A stretch of 64,000 bases of DNA. Source: Mesorhizobium sp. ES1-4 (GTDB taxonomy: Bacteria > Pseudomonadota > Alphaproteobacteria > Rhizobiales > Rhizobiaceae). Location: positions 186,001 to 250,000 of the forward strand of contig NZ_JAIUGV010000004.1 in the NCBI RefSeq assembly GCF_020164745.1, written 5' to 3'. Numbering within the stretch: the stretch's first letter is position 1; every line of letters begins with the position of its first letter. This document shows, piece by piece, positions 38,576 through 46,893 of the stretch. The translations under genes were made by a program, and so were the position numbers. The notes beneath the pieces were generated by a model that saw nothing but the letters and a program-made list of their open reading frames with translations, made no database searches and was not told where the DNA came from.

Positions 38576-39502
38576 ATGGCCGCTGAAGCAAATACCCCGG
38601 ACGCAGATGCAAAAGCCCGCCGCGGCTTCCTGCTGGCGCTTGGTGCTTATCTCTTGTGGGGGCTGCTGCCCTTCTACATGAAGGCGGTGGCGCATCTGCC
38701 GCTTGCCGAGGTGATTGCGCATCGCATCGTCTGGTCAGTGCCGATCGCCGCGGCGGTCCTGGTCTGGGCCGGCCGCACGGCGGACTTCAAGGCGGCGGTT
38801 CGCTCGCCCCGCACCATAGCCATGGCGGCGCTGACGGCGGCGCTGATCTCGGTGAACTGGGGCATCTATGTCTGGGCGATCGCCGTCGACCGCACCGTCG
38901 AGACCGCGCTGGGCTATTACATCAACCCGCTGGTCAGCGTCGTGGTCGGCGCGCTGCTGCTCGGCGAGCGGCTCGACCGGTTGCAGATCGCGGCGGTGGC
39001 GCTTGCGGCGGTTGCCGTCGCCGTGCTGACAATCGAGGGCGGCAAGCTGCCCTGGGTGTCGCTGGCGTTGGCGTTTTCCTTCGCCGCCTACGGCTTCTTC
39101 CGCAAGACGCTGCCGATCGGTCCCAGCCAGGGTTTCCTGCTCGAAGTGCTTTTGCTGTCGGTGCCGGCGCTTGGCTACATCATCGTCCTGATCGCCACCG
39201 GACAGGACCACTTCGTCTCCAGCAATGGCTCCGACACCGCGCTGCTCATCGGCTGCGGGCCGGTGACTGCCGTGCCGCTTCTGCTGTTCGCCTTTGGCGC
39301 CAAGCTGTTGCGTCTCTCGACCATCGGCATCATGCAGTACATAGCGCCGACCATGGTGTTTCTGATTGCCGTGCTGATCTTCGACGAGCCGTTCGGCACC
39401 ACGCAGGCCATCGCCTTTGCCCTGATCTGGGCGGCGCTTGGGATCTATTCCTGGTCCATGCTGTCGACCGCGCGCCGGGCTACAGCTGTCCGAGCCGCCT
39501 GA
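38576..39502 (+). CDS. rarD: EamA/RarD-type transporter
   Basis: A 308-residue membrane protein with ten hydrophobic segments in two EamA halves. The beginning FLLALGAYLLWGLLPFYMKAV, RIVWSVP and NWGIYVWAI are specific for the RarD subgroup. It is a drug/metabolite superfamily permease of unknown substrate; the name comes from a chloramphenicol-sensitivity association. The last residues overlap the tail-to-tail corA-like gene by 23 bases (39480-39502). Confidence 0.88.
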   Translation: MAAEANTPDADAKARRGFLLALGAYLLWGLLPFYMKAVAHLPLAEVIAHRIVWSVPIAAAVLVWAGRTADFKAAVRSPRTIAMAALTAALISVNWGIYVWAIAVDRTVETALGYYINPLVSVVVGALLLGERLDRLQIAAVALAAVAVAVLTIEGGKLPWVSLALAFSFAAYGFFRKTLPIGPSQGFLLEVLLLSVPALGYIIVLIATGQDHFVSSNGSDTALLIGCGPVTAVPLLLFAFGAKLLRLSTIGIMQYIAPTMVFLIAVLIFDEPFGTTQAIAFALIWAALGIYSWSMLSTARRATAVRAA

Positions 39503-40475
39503 CGAAAAGATAGATCGCTCCCGCGATCAGCAGCGATACGGCGGTGACCACCCAGAAGCCCGACGGGGTGTTGACCAGCGGCATCCCGCCGACATTCATG
39601 CCGAACAGGCCCGAGATGATGGTCATCGGCAGCAGCACCGCCGTCAGCACCGACAGAATGTAGAGCAGCTGGTTCGACTGCATCGTCAGTTTTGCCATCA
39701 GTTCGTCCTGCAGCAGCCTCGTGCGCGCCTGCAACTGCTCGCCATCGTGATAAAGGGTCTGCGCGCGGTTCGAGAGCCTTGCGGCCATGTCGTTTATGGC
39801 GTCGGGCAGCTCGTCGCGATGGGCATGGTCGAGGTGCCGGAACAGGTTTGTGAGCGTCGCCATTTGCCGGTGAATGACCACCAACTGCCGGCGCGCCTCG
39901 ACCAGCGCTTGCCGCTCATTGTGCCATGCATCGCGCACGACACGGTCCTCGATGCCGTCGAGCGTATCGCCGAGCTTACCGAGCTCGAACGCCATGCCGT
40001 CCAGCGATTGGCCGATGATGGCTTCGATCAGGTCCGACGGCGAGCGGAATTTGCGTGATCCATTTTCCACCATCTTGCGGACGGCGTCGACCGACTCCAG
40101 CGGCTGCTTGCGGGCGCCGATCAGCATCGTGTCATTGAAGGCGAAGCGGAAATGGACGAGTCCGCGTGCCTCCGAAAAGTCGTGCTTGAGGTCCGGCAGA
40201 TCGCCATAGAGCCAGCCATCGTCATAGTCGATGTGGCAGCCATGGCTGGGCGCCAGGAAAGCATCGCGCGCCGGCGCCGACAGGGCCTTCTCTGCGCCGA
40301 TCTCCTGGCGTGCATGCAGATCGGTGATCTGGTAGCTCCGCCAAGTCCACTGCGCCTGCCCGGGGTCCTTCGTGCGGGAGCCATCAGCGGTGAAATGATA
40401 GAGGAAGAACAGCCCGTGCTCATCGGGCAGGTAAGGCGACAGGTCGGTGCCTTCGGAGGGGAGGGCGATGTTCAT
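39480..40475 (-). CDS. CorA/ZntB-family divalent-cation transporter
   Basis: A 331-residue protein with a large cytoplasmic N-terminal domain, a long helix region, and two C-terminal membrane helices; the GMN motif of the selectivity filter is in GLFGMNVGG. The WTWRSYQITD-type N-terminus looks closer to ZntB than to CorA, suggesting zinc, but this is not firm. The start is ATG 40475; an in-frame TTG at 40521-40523 would add 16 residues. It overlaps rarD at their 3-prime ends. Confidence 0.85.
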   Translation of the reverse strand: MNIALPSEGTDLSPYLPDEHGLFFLYHFTADGSRTKDPGQAQWTWRSYQITDLHARQEIGAEKALSAPARDAFLAPSHGCHIDYDDGWLYGDLPDLKHDFSEARGLVHFRFAFNDTMLIGARKQPLESVDAVRKMVENGSRKFRSPSDLIEAIIGQSLDGMAFELGKLGDTLDGIEDRVVRDAWHNERQALVEARRQLVVIHRQMATLTNLFRHLDHAHRDELPDAINDMAARLSNRAQTLYHDGEQLQARTRLLQDELMAKLTMQSNQLLYILSVLTAVLLPMTIISGLFGMNVGGMPLVNTPSGFWVVTAVSLLIAGAIYLFVRRLGQL

Positions 40476-40618
40476 GGCGGCTTCGCCGGTCTCTGATGCG
40501 GTCGGGGTCGCGGGGGCGGCCAAGCGAAATCTCTAGCATGGCATCCCTGATTTAGTGTGACTGTTTCGTGACGGCGTGCAACTGGAAAGCAGGACGCGGC
40601 CAGCCAACGGTCGCGCGT

Positions 40619-41401
40619 TCAAAGCACGCTGGTGATCCCGCCATCCACCAGCAATGTTTGTCCGCTCACGAAACTGGCGGCATCGGATGCCAGGAACACG
40701 GCAGCGCCTGCAAGTTCCCGCACCTCGCCCCAACGCCGCATCGGCGTGCGCCCGGTTAGCCAGGTGGAGAATGTCTCGTCGGCGACCAATGCGGCGTTGA
40801 GCTCGGTTTTGAAATAACCGGGCGCGATCGCGTTGACGCGCACGCCATGCTGACCCCATTCGCCGGCCATCGACTTGGTCAGCATGGTGATGGCGCCCTT
40901 GCTCGCCGCGTAAGGCGCGATCGAAGGGCGCGCGAGCACGCTCTGCACCGAGGAGACGTTGATGATCGAACCGCCCCGGCGCTCGATCATGCCCTTTGCG
41001 ACGGCCCGGCTCACCTTGAACACGCCGTCCAGGTTGGTGGCCATCAGCGCGTCCCAATCGGCGTCGCTGAAGGTCTCCAGCGGCGCCCGTCGCTGGATGC
41101 CGGCATTGTTGACCAGGATGTCGATCGGTCCAGTACCGGTTTCCGCCGCCATGATCGCCCTGTCGACCGACCGCGTGTCGGTCACGTCGATCACCGCTTC
41201 CGCGATCGAATAGCCCGCGGCGCGCAGCCCGTCCGCGGCCGCTTTGAGATCGTCGGCCTTGCGGCCGCCGATCGTGACGCGCGCGCCGGCGCTCGCAAGC
41301 GCTTCCGCGAAGGCAAGGCCCAGGCCGCGGCTGGCGCCGGTGATGAAGGCATGTTTGCCTTCGAGGCCGAACAGGCGGCCGAGATAGTCAGTCGAATGCA
41401 A
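40619..41401 (-). CDS. SDR-family oxidoreductase, gluconate 5-dehydrogenase-like
   Basis: A 260-residue NAD(P)-dependent dehydrogenase. TGASRGLG binds the nucleotide, NNAG is in the sheet, the catalytic residues are serine in NVSSVQS and Y-x3-K in YAASKG. LFGLEGKHAFITG and GQTLLVDGGITSVL resemble gluconate 5-dehydrogenases; the substrate is uncertain. The start appears to be TTG at 41399-41401, since GAAGG lies 6 bases upstream and no ATG is available nearby. Confidence 0.8.
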   Translation of the reverse strand: MHSTDYLGRLFGLEGKHAFITGASRGLGLAFAEALASAGARVTIGGRKADDLKAAADGLRAAGYSIAEAVIDVTDTRSVDRAIMAAETGTGPIDILVNNAGIQRRAPLETFSDADWDALMATNLDGVFKVSRAVAKGMIERRGGSIINVSSVQSVLARPSIAPYAASKGAITMLTKSMAGEWGQHGVRVNAIAPGYFKTELNAALVADETFSTWLTGRTPMRRWGEVRELAGAAVFLASDAASFVSGQTLLVDGGITSVL

Positions 41402-41780
41402 TTTGCACCTTCATCGATTGCGATTTATCGCCCGCCAGCGAAGGCTCGTCTGGCCCCGGCAAGCGGCGGCACCAGCGTGCCGTGTGGCCTGATGACATGC
41501 AAGGCGCTTTGTCGCCTTGGCGCCAGGTTGACGGCTTCGGTTGTCGCGACCGTCAACCTCAGCGCTTCGGCCCTCGGGCATTGGCATCGCCGCCGGCTTC
41601 GAACATCATGCCGCTGCCGGAATGTCGCAGCGACTGCGGGCGCATGGCTTCCATCCATCTCGATTGGCGGCGGCAGGACCGGCGCGCGGTGATCGCCGAT
41701 TTGCGGGACGCTGACCGGAGGGAGGGCAGCAGGCAGGAGCGGTAGGCAGTGTTTCTCCCTACCGCCTTGCTCCCTCGATC
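41402..41780. other. Gene-free region upstream of the SDR gene
   Basis: About 380 GC-rich bases between the SDR start and the end of the LOG-family gene, both minus strand. Open frames at 41482-41745 (plus) and 41425-41784 (minus) show no family motif and no proper start. I see no repeat, terminator or RNA motif here. Confidence 0.4.
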
Positions 41781-42392
41781 TCACATCTTGTCGATCACCG
41801 ACTGTACGCCTTCCGTCGGCGCGTCGACCGAGGACCCGGCCACCATGATGGCGGCGACGATGGCCTCGGGGTCGTTGACGACCAGCGGCTTCACACGCTG
41901 CGCGGTGTGAATGAAGCCCTCTCCCGTCATGTGATCAAGCAACGACAGCATCGGATCCCAAAATCCGCTGACATTGCCGAAGACGATCGGCTTGCGGTGA
42001 TGGCCGAGTTGCGCCCAGGTCATGATCTCGACGATCTCCTCGACTGTGCCGATGCCGCCAGGCAGCGCCACAAAGGCGTCGGATTTTTCGAACATCTTAT
42101 GTTTGCGCTCGTGCATGTTGTCGGTGATCAACAACTCGTCGAGCCGGTCAAGCGCGGTTTCGGTTGCTTCCTTGTTGATGAGGAAGCGCGGAATGATGCC
42201 CGTCACCTTGCCGCCGGCCTTGAGCGCGCCTTCGGCGACGGCGCCCATGATACCCTTGGTGCCGCCGCCATAGACCAGCCGCAGGCCTGCTCTGGCAATT
42301 GAACGTCCAAGCAGGTGTCCGGCCTTCGCATAGATTTCATCACGGCCCGGAGACGAGCCGCAATAGACGCAGACGGATCGAATCGTGTTCAT
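41781..42392 (-). CDS. LOG-family protein (cytokinin riboside 5-monophosphate phosphoribohydrolase type)
   Basis: A 203-residue Rossmann-like protein with the LOG motif PGGIGTVEEI and the upstream helix HERKHKMFEKSDAFVALPGG. LOG enzymes release free cytokinin bases or hydrolyse other nucleotide 5-monophosphates. In plant-associated bacteria cytokinin release is possible, but many bacterial members probably serve nucleotide clean-up. CVYCGSSPG near the N-terminus and VYGGGTKGIMG are family-typical. It stands alone on the minus strand. Confidence 0.88.
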   Translation of the reverse strand: MNTIRSVCVYCGSSPGRDEIYAKAGHLLGRSIARAGLRLVYGGGTKGIMGAVAEGALKAGGKVTGIIPRFLINKEATETALDRLDELLITDNMHERKHKMFEKSDAFVALPGGIGTVEEIVEIMTWAQLGHHRKPIVFGNVSGFWDPMLSLLDHMTGEGFIHTAQRVKPLVVNDPEAIVAAIMVAGSSVDAPTEGVQSVIDKM

Positions 42393-42518
42393 ACGAATGA
42401 TTGGTGATTGGGTCTGAAAGCCTGGTCAAGCCCCAAGGGCAGGCAAGGGCGGGCTTTTTCTTGTCGGCTTTGGCAAAACACGCTAGACCGGCGTTAGGTG
42501 GCTAAGGGGTAGGGAAAT

Positions 42519-43988
42519 ATGGCGATTAATCCATTGAAGGCGTTTCTGTTCGCGGCGGGTGGGACCGTCGCGGCCGTGGGAACAGCCTATGTATCGGGCG
42601 TACTCGACCCGTATCTTCATCCGGCCCCACCGGCGCAGGTAGCCGCCTTGACGCCGCCAAAGCCAGCGGACTCCGGCACGGAAGGGCGCCTGCCGGCTCC
42701 GGCGGTGCCTGCCGCAACTACCCCGGCCGCGCCGGCAACGGAGGCGACGACCCCGGCAGTGGCGCCTGCGGCACCCGCGACGGCCGGTCCGATCGCGCCG
42801 ACTTTCGACGTCGTGCGCGTCGAGGGCAACGGTTCGATCGTCGTTGCCGGTAACGCGGCGCCCAACTCGAAGGTCGAAATCCTCAACGGCACGATGGTGA
42901 TCGGCTCCACGGTGGCAGGCCCCGATGGAGCCTTTGTTATCGTGCTCGACGATCCGCTGAAGCCCGGCGACTATACGATCGCCCTGCGCTCGACGGTCGG
43001 CACGATCGTGACTGCCTCGGCGCAGACCGCCGTCGTCTCGGTGCCTGCCAATGCGGCTGGGCAGGTGCTGGCCATGGTCGAGGAACCTGGCAAGCCGGCC
43101 GAATTGTTGACGGTTCCGGCGCCCGAGACAAAACCGGCGCCAGCAACCGGCGAGCAGGCCGCCGCTCCGGTTACTGAAGCGCCGGCGACGGTCGCTCCTG
43201 CGCCCGCCGCGCCGGCCATGGTCGAAGCAAAAACCGCTCCAGCGGCAGAGGCCGTGCCGGCGACAGCTGTGGCCGGACCCAAGATCGTCGTCGAGGCGGT
43301 CGAGATCGACGGCAAGAAGATCTTTGTCGCCGGCCTCGCAGATCCGGGCCGCAAGGTGCGCGCCTACGCCAACGACATTCTGCTCGGCGACGCACAGACA
43401 TCGTCCGACAGCCATTTCCTGGTCGAGGCGACGCACGACATTCCGATCGGCAGTTATACCATCCATGTCGACGGCCTTGATGCCGACGGCGTGAAGGTGG
43501 TGGCTCGCGCCGCCGTGCCATTCGAGCGTGAGCCGGGCGAGGCGGTCGCCGCTGTCGCGCCAGCCGGGACCAAGCCGGCCGGGACCAAGTCCCCCCAGAC
43601 CAAGTCCGCTGTGCCTGCTACCGCGGAAGCCCCAGCCGCTGCTCCAGCGGAGACCGCGCCGGCTCCCACCACAGAGGCCCCGGCCGTCGTCGCGGCAGCC
43701 ACGCCGCCAAGCGACGTGCCTGAAGTCGTGTCGCCCAAGCTCGAACATGCCGACGGCGCGGTCATCATCCGGCGCAACGATACGCTGTGGCGGATTTCAC
43801 GGCGCGTCTATGGTCGCGGCGTGCGCTACTCCACCATATACCTCGCCAACCAGGATCAGATCAGGGATCCTGATCGCATCTGGCCGGGGCAGGTGTTCAA
43901 AGTCCCTGAAAAGTCGAAGGAAGGCGATGCGGCCGACCTCAAGGCCATGGGGGAGCAGGCGACGAAGGCACCGGCCAAGACGCAATAG
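42519..43988 (+). CDS. LysM peptidoglycan-binding protein with Ig-like repeats
   Basis: A 489-residue exported or anchored protein. Residues 5-27 are a hydrophobic N-terminal segment. Two related Ig-like units (about 96-175, beginning FDVVRVEGNGSIVVAGNAAP; and about 258-340, beginning KIVVEAVEIDGKKIFVAGLADP) are separated and flanked by Ala/Pro/Thr-rich linkers. A LysM domain ends the protein (about 414-464, NDTLWRISRRVYGRG to WPGQVFKVP). It probably sits in the periplasm on peptidoglycan. The linkers cause the long false open frame seen on the other strand. Confidence 0.85.
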   Translation: MAINPLKAFLFAAGGTVAAVGTAYVSGVLDPYLHPAPPAQVAALTPPKPADSGTEGRLPAPAVPAATTPAAPATEATTPAVAPAAPATAGPIAPTFDVVRVEGNGSIVVAGNAAPNSKVEILNGTMVIGSTVAGPDGAFVIVLDDPLKPGDYTIALRSTVGTIVTASAQTAVVSVPANAAGQVLAMVEEPGKPAELLTVPAPETKPAPATGEQAAAPVTEAPATVAPAPAAPAMVEAKTAPAAEAVPATAVAGPKIVVEAVEIDGKKIFVAGLADPGRKVRAYANDILLGDAQTSSDSHFLVEATHDIPIGSYTIHVDGLDADGVKVVARAAVPFEREPGEAVAAVAPAGTKPAGTKSPQTKSAVPATAEAPAAAPAETAPAPTTEAPAVVAAATPPSDVPEVVSPKLEHADGAVIIRRNDTLWRISRRVYGRGVRYSTIYLANQDQIRDPDRIWPGQVFKVPEKSKEGDAADLKAMGEQATKAPAKTQ

Positions 43989-44035
43989 GGATAGATAGGC
44001 AATTCCGGCAATCTACCCATCGGCCCAGCTTGCCC

Positions 44036-44073
44036 TGTCATCGTTCATCGTCTATCGCCGATGAACGATGACA
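44036..44073. promoter_or_regulatory. Perfect 15-bp inverted repeat over the arsR start
   Basis: TGTCATCGTTCATCG at 44036-44050 and its exact reverse complement at 44059-44073 are separated by 8 bases. The right arm covers the predicted start codon at 44068. It could be an operator for autoregulation by the ArsR protein, or an mRNA hairpin hiding the start. It is not followed by a T-run, so a terminator for the LysM gene is unlikely. Confidence 0.6.
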
Positions 44074-44418
44074 AAATGTATCCCCGTGCCAGACCTCGCC
44101 GCCACCGCACCGCCTGGCTGCATGCCGGACAGTCGCGCTGTCGCGGCGCGGTTCGCGGCGCTTTCGCATCCTGCTCGGATCGAGATACTGAAGCATCTGT
44201 CAGCCAGCAATTCCTGCTGCTGCCGTGAGGTCGTCGACCATTTCGACCTGGCGCAGTCGACCATCTCGCAGCATCTGAAAATATTGGTCGAGGCCGGCCT
44301 GGTCCGGTTCGAGCCCGACCGTCAGCGATCGCGCTACGCGGTCGATCGCGTGGCACTTGCCGAGATTTCGGCATCGCTGAACGCGCTCATCAATTCCTGC
44401 TGCTCAACCAGCCGCTGA
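44068..44418 (+). CDS. ArsR/SmtB-family transcriptional regulator
   Basis: A 116-residue winged-helix regulator. ALSHPARIEILKHL and the recognition helix in LAQSTISQHLKILVEAGLV are typical. The metal or thiol site would be the three cysteines of SNSCCCREV in the alpha-3 position, perhaps with the two near the C-terminus (INSCCSTSR) and C4 and C18. The start at 44068 lies in the inverted repeat; ATG at 44122 is the alternative and would leave the repeat as a clean upstream operator. It is 25 bases before an Atm1-type exporter, which it may control. Confidence 0.85.
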   Translation: MTKCIPVPDLAATAPPGCMPDSRAVAARFAALSHPARIEILKHLSASNSCCCREVVDHFDLAQSTISQHLKILVEAGLVRFEPDRQRSRYAVDRVALAEISASLNALINSCCSTSR

Positions 44419-44443
44419 CCCTCTCACCTAAAAGGCAAGAAAA

Positions 44444-46327
44444 GTGGCCGAAAAGACCGTCTCCGCCGACACTTCAACACTCACGACAGTGCGCAACCTC
44501 TGGCCCTATATGTGGCCGGCCGACCGCGCCGACCTAAGGGCAAGGGTGACTTGGGCGACGCTGCTCTTGGTCGTAGCCAAAGTGACTCTGGTCGCTGGTC
44601 CCTATTTCTTCAAATGGGCAACTGATGCGCTGGCGGGCGGCTTCAAAACGCCTCCGCCGCTGCCGTCATTCATGCTCGCCCCGGTGATGCTGGTCATCGC
44701 CTATAATGTGCTCAGGCTCGTCCAGCTCGGCTTCAACCAACTGCGCGATGCGCTGTTTGCCCGGGTCGGCCAGCATGCGGTGCGTCAGCTTGCGTTCCGC
44801 ACCTTCGTGCACATGCATCAACTGTCGTTGCGCTTCCACCTGGAACGCCGCACCGGCGGCCTGTCGCGCATCATCGAGCGCGGCACCAAGGGCATCGAGA
44901 CGATCGTGCGTTTCATCATGCTGAACACGGCGCCGACCATCCTCGAATTCGCGCTGACCGCAGGCATATTTGGCTTCACCTATGGCTGGAAATACGTAGC
45001 CGTTGTTGCGATCACCGTCTGCATCTACGTCTGGTTCACGGTCAAGGCCAGCGACTGGCGCATCTCGATCCGCCGCGACATGAACGACAGCGACACCGAC
45101 GCCAACACCAAGGCGATCGACTCGCTGCTCAATTTCGAGACGGTCAAGTACTTCACCAATGAATGGATGGAAGCCGAACGCTTCGACCGCTCGATGGCGC
45201 GCTACGAGATCGCCGCCACCAAGACCTGGACCTCGCTCGGCTGGCTGAACTTCGGCCAGGGCGCCATCTTCGGTCTCGGCACGGTCGTCGTCATGTGCAT
45301 GTCGGCGCTGGAGGTGCAGGCCGGCACCCAGACGGTTGGCGACTTCGTCTTCATCAACGCCATGCTGGTGCAACTGTCGGTGCCGCTCAACTTCATCGGC
45401 TTCATCTATCGCGAAATCCGGCAGGGGTTGACCGACATCGAGCACATGTTCGACCTGCTGGACGTGCCGCAGGAGATCGTCGACAGGCCGGATGCCAGGC
45501 CTCTGCGGGTCAGCGCCGGCAAGGTCGAGTTCCGCGACGTGCATTTCTCGTATGATCCGAACCGAAAGATCCTGAAGGGCATCTCCTTCGAGGTGCCGGC
45601 CGGCAAGACGGTCGCCATTGTCGGGCCGTCGGGTGCGGGCAAGTCGACCATCTCACGGCTGCTGTTCCGCTTCTACGATGTGCAGTCCGGCCAGGTGCTG
45701 ATCGACGGCCAGGATATCAGGGATGTGACGCAGGACAGCCTGCGCGCAGTGCTCGGTATGGTGCCGCAGGACACGGTGCTGTTCAACGACACGATCGCCT
45801 ACAACATCCGATATGGCCGCGTCAGCGCCAGCGAGGAAGATGTGCGCAAGGCTGCCGAACTCGCCCAGATCGGACCGTTCATCGAGAAGCTGCCCGACGG
45901 CTACAAGTCGATGGTCGGCGAGCGCGGGCTGAAGCTTTCCGGCGGCGAGAAGCAACGCGTGGCGATCGCCCGCACCATCCTGAAGGCGCCGCCGATCCTG
46001 ATGCTCGACGAAGCCACTTCGGCGCTCGATAGCCACACCGAGCAGGAAATCCAGGCCGCACTCGACCTGGTCAGCAAGGGCCGCACCACCATCGTCATCG
46101 CCCACCGCCTGTCGACGGTGATTTCGGCCGACGAGATCATCGTACTCAAGGATGGCCAGATCGCCGAGCGCGGCACCCATGTCGAGCTGATGCGAAAGCA
46201 CGGACTCTACGCCTCGATGTGGGACCGCCAGCGAGAGGCGACCGAAGCCGAGGAGCGGCTGCGCATAGCTCGCGAAAGCGACGAGCTTGGCGTCGTTGTT
46301 CGCCGGCGGACATCGGAGGTAAATTGA
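44444..46327 (+). CDS. Atm1-type ABC half-transporter
   Basis: A 627-residue protein with a six-helix membrane domain (about 30-320) and a nucleotide-binding domain with Walker A GPSGAGKST, signature LSGGEKQR, Walker B ILMLDEATSALD and H-loop IAHRLST. MNDSDTDANTKAIDSLLNFETVKYF is characteristic of the Atm1/HMT1 group, whose bacterial members export glutathione conjugates, including metal adducts. The start is GTG at 44444 after an AAAAGG-type site. With the cysteine-rich ArsR gene just upstream, a metal or thiol detoxification role is likely but inferred. Confidence 0.9.
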   Translation: MAEKTVSADTSTLTTVRNLWPYMWPADRADLRARVTWATLLLVVAKVTLVAGPYFFKWATDALAGGFKTPPPLPSFMLAPVMLVIAYNVLRLVQLGFNQLRDALFARVGQHAVRQLAFRTFVHMHQLSLRFHLERRTGGLSRIIERGTKGIETIVRFIMLNTAPTILEFALTAGIFGFTYGWKYVAVVAITVCIYVWFTVKASDWRISIRRDMNDSDTDANTKAIDSLLNFETVKYFTNEWMEAERFDRSMARYEIAATKTWTSLGWLNFGQGAIFGLGTVVVMCMSALEVQAGTQTVGDFVFINAMLVQLSVPLNFIGFIYREIRQGLTDIEHMFDLLDVPQEIVDRPDARPLRVSAGKVEFRDVHFSYDPNRKILKGISFEVPAGKTVAIVGPSGAGKSTISRLLFRFYDVQSGQVLIDGQDIRDVTQDSLRAVLGMVPQDTVLFNDTIAYNIRYGRVSASEEDVRKAAELAQIGPFIEKLPDGYKSMVGERGLKLSGGEKQRVAIARTILKAPPILMLDEATSALDSHTEQEIQAALDLVSKGRTTIVIAHRLSTVISADEIIVLKDGQIAERGTHVELMRKHGLYASMWDRQREATEAEERLRIARESDELGVVVRRRTSEVN

Positions 46328-46336
46328 TCTTTGCGC

Positions 46337-46366
46337 TTGACCTCAACTTTGGTTGAGATTGTACGC
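46337..46366 (+). promoter_or_regulatory. SoxR-type promoter
   Basis: ACCTCAAC at 46340-46347 and GTTGAGAT at 46352-46359 form a dyad with a 4-base spacer and one mismatch, placed between TTGACC (46337-46342, -35) and a -10 region 19 bases later. This long-spacer layout with CCTCAA/TTGAG arms is that of SoxR-controlled promoters in enterobacteria and pseudomonads. It lies 23-50 bases before the monooxygenase gene. Confidence 0.6.
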
Positions 46367-46415
46367 CGTTCTTGGAGCCCAAAACGACATGGTTCAAGAG
46401 AACGGAACGATTGAA

Positions 46416-46763
46416 ATGAGCAAGACAAATTATAATATTGATGGCGGCAGCGTGTTCAGGGTCGACAAGTTCGTCGTCCCCGCCGCCGCCCGCGAGGAGA
46501 TACTCGTCAAGGTGAGGACAACCCACGAATTGCTGCGCCAGCAGCAGGGTTTCGTGCAGGATTTCGTGCTCGAGCAATTTTCGGGGCCGGGCGAATTCAA
46601 CCTGGTGACGATCGTCGAATGGGAAAGCCAGGCGGCCGTCGACAATGTCGTGCCGATCGTCAAGGCCGCGCATGAGCGCATCGCCTTCAATCCGCAGGAA
46701 ACCATTGCGCGCCTGGGTGTCAAGGCAGACATCGCCAACTACCAGCGCGTGCCGGAGGTGTAA
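46416..46763 (+). CDS. Antibiotic-biosynthesis-monooxygenase (ABM) domain protein
   Basis: A 115-residue protein with a dimeric alpha/beta ABM fold: VFRVDKFVVPAAAREEILVKV, then QGFVQDFVLEQ, VTIVEWESQAAVD and IAFNPQE. Such proteins are cofactor-free quinol oxygenases or heme-related enzymes, often of unknown substrate. The start at 46416 begins the domain; ATG 46389 would add 9 residues. A SoxR-like promoter lies directly upstream, so induction by redox-cycling compounds is predicted. It stands alone. Confidence 0.75.
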   Translation: MSKTNYNIDGGSVFRVDKFVVPAAAREEILVKVRTTHELLRQQQGFVQDFVLEQFSGPGEFNLVTIVEWESQAAVDNVVPIVKAAHERIAFNPQETIARLGVKADIANYQRVPEV

Positions 46764-46893
46764 GGTCTTCCTAGCGCCGCGGCGCCTGGTCGGTGGGCGT
46801 CCTCATCTTGTCCAATAGCAAGGGCTTTTATCTCCGACGACCAGTGATATTGTCTCGACAGAATAATCGCCAATTTACTTCGGACAAATTTCG

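Noticed and set aside
41482..41745. 87-residue frame in the gap upstream of the SDR gene
   Set aside because: No ribosome-binding site, no motif, and a competing frame on the other strand of equal quality.
42483..43748. 421-residue Arg/Gly/His-rich minus-strand frame
   Set aside because: It is the complement of the Ala/Pro linkers of the LysM protein; its apparent repeats come from those linkers.
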